From: Hirschia sp964342355
GTDB lineage: Bacteria; Pseudomonadota; Alphaproteobacteria; Caulobacterales; Hyphomonadaceae
Direction: 5' to 3'
DNA: 64,000 bases
NCBI GenBank assembly: GCA_964342355.1
Contig: CAYFFG010000006.1
Coordinates: 62,001-126,000, forward strand
In this document: in pieces, positions 1 through 7,813 of the stretch
Layout of the letters: every line of letters starts with the position of its first letter
Numbering within the stretch: position 1 is the first letter of the stretch
Notes under the pieces: model-generated
Database searches by the model: none
What the model was told of the DNA's origin: nothing
The model's input: only the letters and a program-made list of their open reading frames with translations
Position numbers and translations under genes: made by a program

Positions 1-648
1 AATCAGCACCATACCGGCATTAGTTTCGCGTTTTAGTTCGTCCATTAGCTCTAGAACCTGCGCCTGTACGGTCACGTCAAGCGCTGTCGTCGGTTCGTCG
101 GCTAGCAATAATTCTGGTTCGCACAACATGGCTGATGCAATCATAACACGTTGGCGCATGCCGCCGGACAATTCATGCGGGAATTGATCCATTCGACGGC
201 CAGCTTCGGGAATGCGAACGCGTTCAAGCCAGTAACGGCACTGTTTTTCTGCTTCTGTGCCTTTAATCCCATTGTGACGCGCAAGGACTTCCCGCATTTG
301 CGCGCCTATGGTCATGTGAGGCGTTAGGCAGGTGAGCGGGTCTTGAAAGATCATCGCGATCTTTGATCCGCGAATTTCATTTAATTGCTTGCGGGAAAGC
401 GTTGAGAGGTTCTTTCCATGAAAGAGAATGTCACCGGTAGCCCGTCCATTTGCTGGAGTGAGACCCATTGCGGCCAACACGCTCTGGCTCTTGCCTGATC
501 CGCTTTCGCCGACCAACCCGACACACTCGCCGGGATGCACTTTGAAGCTAATGTCCTTGACTGCATTTACCTCTCCGTCCGGAGTGGAAAAAGACACACT
601 GAGATTGTTCACGGATAAAATTGGAGAAGGGGAGGAGGAGGACTTCAA
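1..648 (-). CDS. Oligopeptide/dipeptide ABC transporter ATP-binding protein (OppD/DppD type), partial
   Basis: The gene reads leftwards and runs off the left edge, so only the N-terminal 216 residues are present. It has the motifs of a peptide-importer ATPase in order: Walker A GESGSGKS, the Q-loop in MIFQDP, the signature LSGGMRQRV and Walker B LLLADEPTTALD. The insertion between Q-loop and signature is typical of the OppD/DppD family, which powers uptake of short peptides through the inner membrane. There is no ATG at the 5' end: an in-frame TAA at 655-657 is followed by TTG at 648 and GTG at 612. I chose TTG; GTG is almost as likely and neither has a strong Shine-Dalgarno sequence. A small hairpin (CGAGCC-ttg-GGCTCG, 671-685) lies just upstream. 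Permease and binding-protein genes would have to lie outside the window. Confidence 0.9.
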   Translation of the reverse strand, partial: MKSSSSPSPILSVNNLSVSFSTPDGEVNAVKDISFKVHPGECVGLVGESGSGKSQSVLAAMGLTPANGRATGDILFHGKNLSTLSRKQLNEIRGSKIAMIFQDPLTCLTPHMTIGAQMREVLARHNGIKGTEAEKQCRYWLERVRIPEAGRRMDQFPHELSGGMRQRVMIASAMLCEPELLLADEPTTALDVTVQAQVLELMDELKRETNAGMVLI

Positions 649-899
649 AACGCTTTACTTCAATACTTTCCGAGCCTTGGGCTCGCCCAAAAGCGGCTAG
701 TACCCATGAATTCTAAGTTTGTCAGCCAGAAAAAACATAAAGGCGGTACAATTCCAGCATGTGCAAACAGATGAGGCGGCGGTAGTAAATCTGCCTCGAA
801 AACGAGACAATCACATAGCCACGTCTGCAACCAGACGTATTTTTAAATTCCATGTAATATTTGGCGAGTTTGACTCAAAAAGTCAGATCCGTGCCGTGT

Positions 900-2315
900 T
901 CAGGTCACTGTGCTATCTTTATTTTCAGGAGCGGCCTGATCAATTGCATTGGATGGAGATTTAGGTGCTGGCAGGGCTAAATGCGCTGTTGCCCCTAATT
1001 CGCCTCCATAGGTTTCATGCCGAGGATGAATGAGCGTGTTGTTGTCGCCGAACGCATAGGCAAGACGCCCCCAGTCTTCCAGACCATAATCGAATGCGCG
1101 CCCGTCGGGGTCAATGTCGGACCAATCCGGTTCACGCGCACTGGCGGAAGCCGCGCGGGACCAGCGGGCGGATCCCTCATGGTCTTCTTGCCCAACACAG
1201 ACAGCTTCCATGAGTGAAGCCAAACGGGTTGTCACGCCCTGATCCATCAAAGCCGTCAGTATTTCTGAAGCTTTCAACCATTGCTGTTTTCCAATAGCGG
1301 CTTCAACAAGCAGGATCCGGCTCTCACGGTGGGTTGGGTTGACCTCAGCAAGTTTTTCCAATCGATTTGCCCGAACGTCTTCAGTCTCTCCTGGTTTAAG
1401 GTCTCGCCAGAGGAGAGCGAGCGCTGGATGCGGACGAATGCGCCATGCGCCTTCGATGGTGGAAACAGCTTTACCGGTCTTTCCAGCCGCCATCTGCAGG
1501 CGCGCCGCCAGCAGCGCTGCCGGGGGGAAGCTGGGTGCGATTCGCGTAGCGTCTAGGGCTAATTTTTCAGCTGTTTCCGCATCATTCAATCGTTGGCGAT
1601 CAGCTTCGGCGGTAGTTAGCACAGCCCGACGCCGTCTTGCGCTTTCCATATCAATGAAGCCGCGCTTCTCGCCAATCAAAAGCGTATCGTTCGCGCCATT
1701 CCAATCACCAGATTTGGTTTGAAGCTCAAAAAGAGTTGAAAACGGCCATTTAGCTTTTGTCTTCAGCTCAAGCGCCTTTCGGGCGTGAGTCTCAGCGCCG
1801 TGATAATCACCACGTTGGACAGCGGCTGCGGCAAGGCCTCTAAGTCCGGCAAGCTCGGCTCCCTTTTCGCGAGAAAGGTCAGAGTAAGCATGTTCAGCTT
1901 CGCTCCACTCTTTATTGGCTTCAGCGGCGCGCGCCTGAAGGAGGAGTGTTAGCTTTCTCTCCGCTGGATCCGTTTGGGCTAGATGTTCGGCTCGCTTGGC
2001 AGATTTAGACGCTGAGCCCGCATCGCCCCCTTCAGCAGCGATCAATCCGTCGCTGAGCGCACGTTTCGCTTTTCCAGAATGTGCGCGCCGCGCTGTTCGG
2101 GTTAATGCGAATGGCAATTTGAACAGCCAGGCAAGAACGCACCAGAAAACCGCGATGGCTGCCCCCAATAGTGCTAGAACGATAAAAAGCGCGACCCGAG
2201 ACGTCTCGCCTTCCCAATTTCCGTATTGGAAGGAGATGTCGGCCGGCGCGCTAAACGCCCAAAGGGCTAGCCCAAACGCGGCGATGACAATTGCAAGGAT
2301 GGCTGCGATGCGCAT
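900..2315 (-). CDS. hemY: HemY-like TPR membrane protein
   Basis: A 471-residue inner-membrane protein. Two hydrophobic helices at about residues 4-24 and 41-66 form the HemY N-terminal domain; the rest is alpha-helical, alanine-rich and TPR-like (repeats roughly 100-400), ending in an acidic, disordered tail. This is the HemY found at the end of proteobacterial hemCD loci. Despite its name it is not the protoporphyrinogen oxidase of Gram-positive bacteria; its biochemical role in late heme synthesis is unsettled. It follows the mitofilin gene by 21 bp on the same strand, so it is probably the last gene of the hemC-hemD-Mic60-hemY transcript. The ATG at 2315 has only a weak ribosome site, consistent with translational coupling. 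Confidence 0.88.
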   Translation of the reverse strand: MRIAAILAIVIAAFGLALWAFSAPADISFQYGNWEGETSRVALFIVLALLGAAIAVFWCVLAWLFKLPFALTRTARRAHSGKAKRALSDGLIAAEGGDAGSASKSAKRAEHLAQTDPAERKLTLLLQARAAEANKEWSEAEHAYSDLSREKGAELAGLRGLAAAAVQRGDYHGAETHARKALELKTKAKWPFSTLFELQTKSGDWNGANDTLLIGEKRGFIDMESARRRRAVLTTAEADRQRLNDAETAEKLALDATRIAPSFPPAALLAARLQMAAGKTGKAVSTIEGAWRIRPHPALALLWRDLKPGETEDVRANRLEKLAEVNPTHRESRILLVEAAIGKQQWLKASEILTALMDQGVTTRLASLMEAVCVGQEDHEGSARWSRAASASAREPDWSDIDPDGRAFDYGLEDWGRLAYAFGDNNTLIHPRHETYGGELGATAHLALPAPKSPSNAIDQAAPENKDSTVT

Positions 2316-2336
2316 GGCGGCTTGCTTTCTGTCAGA

Positions 2337-3863
2337 TTATTTTGGGAGAACGTTCGAGCTGTTGAGGTTACCGTCCTCTTGATTGGCGGTTTGTTGTGAC
2401 AGACCAGAGTTGCTTAGGATTTTCTGCCTGACAGCGTCGGTGTGCGTATTAAGCGCCAGGCGCAGCTTGGCATTCTTCATCCAGTCTTGCAGTTCGACAG
2501 AGACTGACTGATCAAGCTGTTCGCCAAGTTCAATAGCAGCAGCCAAGTCGCGAGCTTCTAATTGTTTGGACATTTGATGCAGCAGGCTTGTGTCACTGAC
2601 GCCTTCCCCTGACGTTTTTCGAACTTCAACGACACCGTCCAAAGCCTGACGGATCCAACCCCAGCCATCATTGCCATTGCTTGTTTTTGCACGTTTGAGC
2701 AAAGGCTTTTTCTGTTCTTCAAATGAATTTGTCAGAGCCGCCAGTGTCGGGGCGCCTCTTCGTGCGATGGGGCGTATAGCTAAAACGTCTTTATCATCTG
2801 GCATGACTTGTATCAGTCGATCCAGCGCTGAAGAAAATGGTTTGCCACGGTCAGCATCCGCCTCAAGGTTGGCAAGCGCTAACGAAGCTTCAGCCATTTT
2901 TTTTGTCGACGAGTCGGATGGAGCTGCAGATTCAGCTTTTTCATCTGGTTGGCCGGGTTTTATTGTTGCGGGGGCGGCGGTTGGCTCTCGCACATCAGCG
3001 GCTCCAAGACCTTCCACGTCATCTTTCAGTGATTTCAATGTCAGGTTTGCCGCTTGTAACTGTGTTTGCAGCGCGGCAAGCGCCTCAGCGCGAATTTGTG
3101 ATGCGCGTTTTAGATCTTCGTCCGCGGTCTCGAGGATTTCAATCCGATTTTCGATGGCCTTAACCGCCAGCTGCAGCTGTTTGGGCGTCTGAAGTGTTTC
3201 ATCACCTTCTTCCAGCCTCGCCTCAAGCGTTGTAATTCGATTCATCAAATGCTGAAGGGGAGCCGGTGTAGTCGGAGCAACCGCTTCGCCATCTTCAGCA
3301 CCGTTATTTGGATCCGATTGAGCCGCGTTGGTTGCGTCTGGAGATAGTTCGGCGGGACCGAGTAAAAACTCCAGCTGCGCAGTCAGATCGGTCAGTTCGG
3401 CGCGTAATTCTTCTTCGCCAAGCTTTCGAGCATCCAATGCGTCTTCAAGCGTTTCGGTTGCGCCGACTTGGCGCGCTTCAAGTTCTGAAACTGTTCCCCA
3501 GATCTTTTGGACGCGTTGGTTCAGGTCATTCTGAATCTGTTCAATCTTGCGTACGTCTGTTTGAATTTCAGAGGGTGCGAATTTGGCGGTGTCTACACCG
3601 CTGGAGCCTGTTGCGACAATTGCCATCGCTGCGCCCGCCAAAGAAGCAAATGCGCCAGTTGTCGCCAGCGCGCCCCAACCTGGACCAGACGATTTTACTT
3701 CTGAAAGAGCGTCATCAGCGTCTGCAGACTGTTTCACGCCTGATTGATCTTCGGCAGGTTCAAATTCCGCATCAATAGGTTCCGCCGCCGTCTTTTCAGA
3801 CGTCTGATCGGCGCCGGGGTCTTTCTTCGTGTCGGCGTTTTCCGGATCAGGCGAGTCGCTCAT
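2337..3863 (-). CDS. Mic60/mitofilin family inner-membrane protein
   Basis: A 508-residue protein with the bacterial Mic60 layout: an acidic, disordered N-terminus (1-60) rich in D, E and K; one transmembrane helix at about 64-86 rich in Ala and Gly; a long periplasmic coiled coil with heptad-like E/L/K patterns (about 95-310); then a helical C-terminal mitofilin domain (about 320-480). Alphaproteobacterial Mic60 is the accepted ancestor of the mitochondrial crista-junction protein and is usually encoded inside the heme locus, as here between hemD and hemY. It bends or tethers the inner membrane and is linked to intracytoplasmic membranes and outer-membrane contacts in other species. No sign of truncation. 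The spacing of 52 bp after hemD suggests cotranscription. The assignment rests on architecture plus gene order, since sequence conservation in this family is low. Confidence 0.85.
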   Translation of the reverse strand: MSDSPDPENADTKKDPGADQTSEKTAAEPIDAEFEPAEDQSGVKQSADADDALSEVKSSGPGWGALATTGAFASLAGAAMAIVATGSSGVDTAKFAPSEIQTDVRKIEQIQNDLNQRVQKIWGTVSELEARQVGATETLEDALDARKLGEEELRAELTDLTAQLEFLLGPAELSPDATNAAQSDPNNGAEDGEAVAPTTPAPLQHLMNRITTLEARLEEGDETLQTPKQLQLAVKAIENRIEILETADEDLKRASQIRAEALAALQTQLQAANLTLKSLKDDVEGLGAADVREPTAAPATIKPGQPDEKAESAAPSDSSTKKMAEASLALANLEADADRGKPFSSALDRLIQVMPDDKDVLAIRPIARRGAPTLAALTNSFEEQKKPLLKRAKTSNGNDGWGWIRQALDGVVEVRKTSGEGVSDTSLLHQMSKQLEARDLAAAIELGEQLDQSVSVELQDWMKNAKLRLALNTHTDAVRQKILSNSGLSQQTANQEDGNLNSSNVLPK

Positions 3864-3915
3864 GAAATCAGTCTCCTTTTATCCCCTCAAGGATAGGCTC
3901 ACGACGGGGTAATGT

Positions 3916-4635
3916 TCAAGCGAATTGAAACGCTTTAATCATTTCATTTTCATTGGGTTGAAGTGCGATTTTGACTTTCGCCTGTTTGATGTTTTTCAAT
4001 GGTTTGGCCGCGTTGGATGATATTGCCACGAACATCGGTAATTTCACGTTGCCAATTTCCGACCACCCTGCAACAGCATCTGCGATTGCGTCAGCGCAGG
4101 CGGGCGAATAGGCGGTAATGATGTCCAGCCGTAGGTCGGAGGCGAGCCGGTCGCGCAGAGCTTGTGTAAACGTGGCGGGTGTAACGGTTTTATATGTAGC
4201 AATGGATTGGATATCGTATCCTTGAGCGGACAGTTTTTCTTCGACATTGCCACTGGGCGCTTCATTTCCTAATTGCAGCAATGAACCATCGTGTAATGAC
4301 CATTGGTCCCTTATAAACATGACAAGGGCATCTGAATCACCCTTAGCGCTTTTTATGTTTTCAAATCCGGCTTGCTGCGCCGCGATTGCTGTCGCGTCCC
4401 CTACGCAAAACACGGCGCTGGCAGAGCGAAAGGGTGCTCTGGGCGCAAAGAGAACTGCATTGGGGCTGGTGAAAATCAAGCCACCTGTAAATGCAGCCTC
4501 GGGAAATACGACTGGTATTTCTTTCAATTCTAATGCGGGCAGGATTTCAGGTAGAAAACCTTCCGCCTTTGCGCGCGCTGCTGAGCGTTGTGCGCCTGGT
4601 TGGGTACGCGTGATCAGGACGGTCTTGAGGCTCAT
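3916..4635 (-). CDS. hemD: Uroporphyrinogen-III synthase
   Basis: A 239-residue cytoplasmic enzyme that closes hydroxymethylbilane into uroporphyrinogen III with inversion of ring D. The family is poorly conserved, but the two-lobed alternating alpha/beta pattern is visible: an N-terminal start (VLITRTQPGA) and a late segment with TAYSPACADAI that corresponds to the usual T-S/P-S/A substrate-binding region. Its ATG overlaps the hemC stop by four bases (ATGA, 4632-4635), the strongest evidence for identity together with length. No membrane segments. It differs from fused hemD-hemX forms of gammaproteobacteria because the membrane partner here is a separate Mic60 gene. Confidence 0.9.
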   Translation of the reverse strand: MSLKTVLITRTQPGAQRSAARAKAEGFLPEILPALELKEIPVVFPEAAFTGGLIFTSPNAVLFAPRAPFRSASAVFCVGDATAIAAQQAGFENIKSAKGDSDALVMFIRDQWSLHDGSLLQLGNEAPSGNVEEKLSAQGYDIQSIATYKTVTPATFTQALRDRLASDLRLDIITAYSPACADAIADAVAGWSEIGNVKLPMFVAISSNAAKPLKNIKQAKVKIALQPNENEMIKAFQFA

Positions 4636-5579
4636 TCCTTGTCTTTGCCGCGTAATGCGATCACTTCATTTGCAAGCGCAAGTCCAAGGCTTTCCGCTTC
4701 TTCAAGGTTGGGGGTGTGATCAAGAAACTTTTCGGCCCGCCAACGTTTGGAGCCGTCTTCTTTCAAGACTTCTCCGGTGATCAAGACTCCGCTTTCTGTT
4801 TCTCTAAAATATGCTGCAATTGGTGTGCGGCAGGATCCGTCCAGCCTTTTTAGAAACGCGCGTTCCGCGGTGGCGGCAAGCCGTGAAGCTGGTGTGTCGA
4901 TCGCTTTGCAAGCTGTGCGGATGAAGTCGTCCGCGTCATAGCGAATGGTCGCACAAACTATGCCCTGACCCACTGCGGGAAGCATATGATCAACGGGCAC
5001 AATGGCCGCGGCTTTATCTAACATATTCAGGCGATTAAGCCCGGCCGTCGCCAAAAGCGTCGCATCTGCGCGGCCTTCGTCCAATTTTCGTAAGCGCGTT
5101 TGAACATTGCCTCGAAACATAACGATTTCTAAGTCTGGCCTAAGGGCGAGCGCCTGAGCTCCGCGACGAAGGCTGGCGGTTCCCAGAACAGCTGAAAGGG
5201 GAAGGTCCAGCAAACTTTGAAAAGGACCAATTAGCGCGTCACGCGCATCTTCTCGAGCCAAAAAACAGCTGATTTCCAATCCATCTTCAATATCGTTTGG
5301 CACATCCTTCAAAGAGTGAACGGCGATATCGACTTCCCCATCAAGTTGGGCGACATCAAGCTCTCGTGTAAAAAGCCCTTTACCGCCAGCGTCCTGCAAA
5401 CGCTTGTCGAGTAATTGATCTCCAGATGTGGTGAAAGTCACAATTTCAGTTTGCACCGGAATGTTGCAGGCTTCGACGAATCTTGCGGCAAAATCTTCAG
5501 CCTGTTGTACAGCAAGGGGTGACCCGCGCGAACCAATGCGGATTGTGACAATCTCATCGTTCTGGACAGGTGTTGTCAC
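4632..5579 (-). CDS. hemC: Porphobilinogen deaminase (hydroxymethylbilane synthase)
   Basis: A 315-residue cytosolic enzyme that condenses four porphobilinogen units into hydroxymethylbilane. Clear motifs: IRIGSRGSPLAV near the start, the active-site stretch VHSLKDVP (about 88-94), GTASLRRGAQ (133-142), FRGNVQTRL (155-163), and GSCRTPIAAY, whose Cys250 carries the dipyrromethane cofactor. Length is normal for the family. It is the first gene of the leftward heme/Mic60 transcript and lies back to back with tsaD; the 93 bp between the two starts must hold both promoters. The start at 5579 precedes a short extension before the conserved IRIGSRGS, which is common. Confidence 0.97.
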   Translation of the reverse strand: MTTPVQNDEIVTIRIGSRGSPLAVQQAEDFAARFVEACNIPVQTEIVTFTTSGDQLLDKRLQDAGGKGLFTRELDVAQLDGEVDIAVHSLKDVPNDIEDGLEISCFLAREDARDALIGPFQSLLDLPLSAVLGTASLRRGAQALALRPDLEIVMFRGNVQTRLRKLDEGRADATLLATAGLNRLNMLDKAAAIVPVDHMLPAVGQGIVCATIRYDADDFIRTACKAIDTPASRLAATAERAFLKRLDGSCRTPIAAYFRETESGVLITGEVLKEDGSKRWRAEKFLDHTPNLEEAESLGLALANEVIALRGKDKE

Positions 5580-5672
5580 TCTGTTTCCTCCGGGGCGTGT
5601 CTTTTATGGTCCCAAAAAGGCGGCGTAAATTTCATTGACCGCGCATAAATGGGGAGTACAAGCGGCAATTCT

Positions 5673-6773
5673 ATGACGCAAGACGATGTAATCATACTTG
5701 GACTTGAATCCAGCTGCGACGAAACAGCCGCCGCGCTCCTTAAACGCGCCCCGAATGGAGCCGTTGAGGTGCTTGCGGAGCGTGTCGCAAGTCAGGATGA
5801 CAAGCATGCAGATTATGGTGGTGTTGTCCCTGAAATTGCCGCCCGTGTCCATGTGGAACGTATGGATGGTCTTATCCGAAGCGTGTTGAAAGATGCAGCC
5901 GTAGGGTGGGAAAGCATTAGCGCTGTAGCCGCCACGGCCGGTCCAGGCCTCATTGGCGGCGTGATGGTGGGCCTTATGACAGGCAAAGCAATTGCTCTGG
6001 CGCGCGGACTGCCATTTATCGCAATAAACCACCTTGAAGGGCACGCTCTTTCGCCCCGTTTGGGTAAGCAGGTACCTTTTCCGTATTTATTGCTTTTGGT
6101 ATCCGGCGGCCATTGTCAGTTTCTGATGGTTAAGGGCGTCGGCCAATACAAGCGATTGGGTTCGACTATTGATGATGCGGTCGGAGAAGCATTCGACAAA
6201 ACCGCTAAATTGATGGAGCTCGGGTTTCCAGGTGGACCGGCGGTTGAGCGCTGGGCGGAAAATGGAAATCCGGATGCGGTTGCGCTTCCGCGTCCGCTGA
6301 TGGATCGCAAAGACACGCTCGATATGTCATTTGCAGGCCTAAAGACTGCAGTGCGTCGTGCCATTGAGAGCGAACCTCTGACTGATGCGCGTAAATCGGA
6401 TATCTGCGCATCATTTCAAAAAGCTGTGTCAGACATTCTGGTGCGCCGCGCAGGTCAGGCCATGAAAGTGTTCGTCGAACAAACCAAAGCAGCATCCCCC
6501 TGTTTTGTAGCTGCAGGTGGTGTCGCAGCGAATAAAACCCTTCGTGCGGACCTAGAAAACATAGCGGTTCAATCCGGGTTTTCGTTTGCATGCCCGCCCA
6601 TGAAATGGTGCACCGACAACGCCGCTATGATCGCACTCGCGGGAGCAGAACGCGTTATCTCTGGCGATATAGATGATTTGACAGTCGCCGCCCGCGCGCG
6701 ATGGCCGCTGGATCAGGCAGCTGCTTCTAGAGCGCCAGTCTATGGCGCGGGTAAAAAAGGCGCGAAAGCCTAG
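5673..6773 (+). CDS. tsaD: tRNA N6-adenosine threonylcarbamoyltransferase
   Basis: TsaD transfers threonylcarbamoyl from TC-AMP to A37 of ANN-decoding tRNAs, with TsaB and TsaE as partners. The ASKHA fold is evident: LESSCDET at residues 11-18, the metal-binding INHLEGH with His120 and His124, then LVSGGHC and a late AAGGVAANK nucleotide-binding loop. I use the ATG at 5673 (366 residues, close to the family norm of 335-365) rather than the in-frame ATG at 5649, which adds eight residues and itself overlaps a GGGGAG stretch. In many alphaproteobacteria tsaD is followed directly by gpsA and a YciI gene; here that order is kept but a small membrane-protein gene and a TetR gene on the other strand separate them. 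Confidence 0.96.
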   Translation: MTQDDVIILGLESSCDETAAALLKRAPNGAVEVLAERVASQDDKHADYGGVVPEIAARVHVERMDGLIRSVLKDAAVGWESISAVAATAGPGLIGGVMVGLMTGKAIALARGLPFIAINHLEGHALSPRLGKQVPFPYLLLLVSGGHCQFLMVKGVGQYKRLGSTIDDAVGEAFDKTAKLMELGFPGGPAVERWAENGNPDAVALPRPLMDRKDTLDMSFAGLKTAVRRAIESEPLTDARKSDICASFQKAVSDILVRRAGQAMKVFVEQTKAASPCFVAAGGVAANKTLRADLENIAVQSGFSFACPPMKWCTDNAAMIALAGAERVISGDIDDLTVAARARWPLDQAAASRAPVYGAGKKGAKA

Positions 6774-6797
6774 ACTAGCGCAGGTCATCAAAAAAAA

Positions 6798-6823
6798 GCC
6801 GGGCCCTTAGTGAAGGGCCCGGC
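6798..6823 (-). terminator. Rho-independent terminator of the 42-residue protein gene
   Basis: An 11-bp perfect GC-rich stem (6798-6808 pairs with 6813-6823) with a four-base loop. On the minus strand it is followed directly by a run of seven or more T, which makes it a strong terminator for leftward transcription. On the plus strand the downstream bases are not T-rich, so any tsaD termination here would be less efficient. Confidence 0.88.
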
Positions 6824-6904
6824 GTGGTTTCGCCATTTGGGAGGAGCGAAAGTGTCCGCTCGGCCGGGGAGGAGGAGGCCTTGCGGGGGTAGATGGTTGA
6901 GCGG

Positions 6905-7033
6905 TTAAAGCGTCTGGCGTGTCGCAAGCTCGAATACGAAAATAGCAAGGCCTGTGAACACAGCTGACAATGGAAGTGCTGTTGCAAGGCCAATAAGAGC
7001 GCGTTGGGTGTCAGTACGTGCAGAGATCTTCAT
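6905..7033 (-). CDS. Small single-helix membrane protein, 42 residues
   Basis: I see a complete small reading frame: ATG at 7033, TAA at 6905-6907. An AAAGGA ribosome site lies eight bases upstream of the ATG. The product has a short charged N-terminus (MKISARTDTQR), one hydrophobic stretch at about residues 12-34 that can span a membrane once, and a short polar tail (ELATRQTL). About 80 bases downstream is a strong terminator, so the gene has its own start signal, body and end. Upstream are palindromes that could bind the neighbouring TetR regulator. I do not recognise the family. It may be a stress or regulatory membrane peptide; the evidence is structural only. Confidence 0.6.
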   Translation of the reverse strand: MKISARTDTQRALIGLATALPLSAVFTGLAIFVFELATRQTL

Positions 7034-7100
7034 GGGGTCATTCCTTTAGTGAACGCGACGCCCTTCTAAACACAAACAAAACAAGTGAGCGCCCGTCTTG

Positions 7101-7163
7101 CATTCTATATAGAGAACGAATGACGACTGGTCAATGAACAATTTGAAAAATATTCAGTGTTCA
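7101..7163. promoter_or_regulatory. Candidate promoter/operator region of the small membrane protein gene
   Basis: This AT-rich stretch holds a perfect 10-bp palindrome TCTATATAGA at 7104-7113 and, further on, a pair of inverted half-sites TGAACA (7135-7140) and TGTTCA (7158-7163). It lies between the TetR stop codon and the start of the 42-residue protein, and reads as its promoter side. It is a plausible target for the adjacent TetR protein, but no binding is shown. Confidence 0.35.
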
Positions 7164-7169
7164 ATAATT

Positions 7170-7766
7170 TTACTTGCAGGTTAGCCCGTTGGAGATGAGT
7201 TTGAACACGGCTTCGAGCTGCTCTTCGAGTTGAGCAAGCGGCGTATGCCCCAAAGATTCAGGTGACAGGAATTTGTACATTGCCGTTTGCAGGGCCGATG
7301 CGACCTCTGGAATTGGCATGTTGAGCGTAAACTCACCAGCTGCCAGGCCCTGAGAGAGGATCGTTTCAATGTGTACGCGCGCCTGAGCAACCTGTTCGAC
7401 AGCGACATGAGGGCGGTTATCCGCCATGACACGGGCGATCTCGAGAGTCTTTGTCTCCCGGGATGCCATATCGTGACCACGATGTAGCTCGCTGGAAAAG
7501 ATATTGTGGAGGCGTTCCATGGCGGGACGAGAGGTATCTCGTGCGATATCTCCATACTCCTGAAACACAGTTTCCATGTAACGTCGCGCCATAGCTTCGG
7601 CGATATCTAGCTTCGAATTGAAAAACCTATAGATATTGCCTGCTGACATGTCGCACTCACGTGCGATTTCCGCGATAGTGGTCTTTGCATAGCCATAATG
7701 TAGGATACGCTTGGTGGCTGCGCGGAGAATCAAATCGCGCGTCTCATCGTTCTGAATAGAGGTCAT
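7170..7766 (-). CDS. TetR/AcrR family transcriptional regulator
   Basis: A 198-residue one-component repressor. The N-terminal helix-turn-helix is typical: RDLILRAATKRILHYGYAKTTIAEIARECDMSAGNIYRFFNSK (residues about 10-52, quoted here only in outline: helix 2 at TTIAEIA, recognition helix at SAGNIYRFF). The C-terminal half (about 60-190) is the ligand-binding and dimerisation domain and has no close likeness I can name. The gene sits between tsaD and gpsA and reads away from gpsA. An 8-bp palindrome just upstream of its start could be an autoregulatory site. Likely targets are itself and the small membrane-protein gene immediately downstream on the same strand; the ligand is unknown. Confidence 0.88.
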   Translation of the reverse strand: MTSIQNDETRDLILRAATKRILHYGYAKTTIAEIARECDMSAGNIYRFFNSKLDIAEAMARRYMETVFQEYGDIARDTSRPAMERLHNIFSSELHRGHDMASRETKTLEIARVMADNRPHVAVEQVAQARVHIETILSQGLAAGEFTLNMPIPEVASALQTAMYKFLSPESLGHTPLAQLEEQLEAVFKLISNGLTCK

Positions 7767-7772
7767 AAGGTT

Positions 7773-7780
7773 CTGTACAG
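7773..7780. promoter_or_regulatory. Palindrome CTGTACAG, candidate TetR autoregulatory site
   Basis: A perfect 8-bp palindrome seven bases upstream of the tetR start codon, in the 47-bp gap between the divergent tetR and gpsA genes. TetR repressors often bind such symmetric sites over their own start, but a palindrome this short can occur by chance. Confidence 0.25.
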
Positions 7781-7813
7781 CTGAATGATTGACAAAATAA
7801 TTATTATTCCGAG

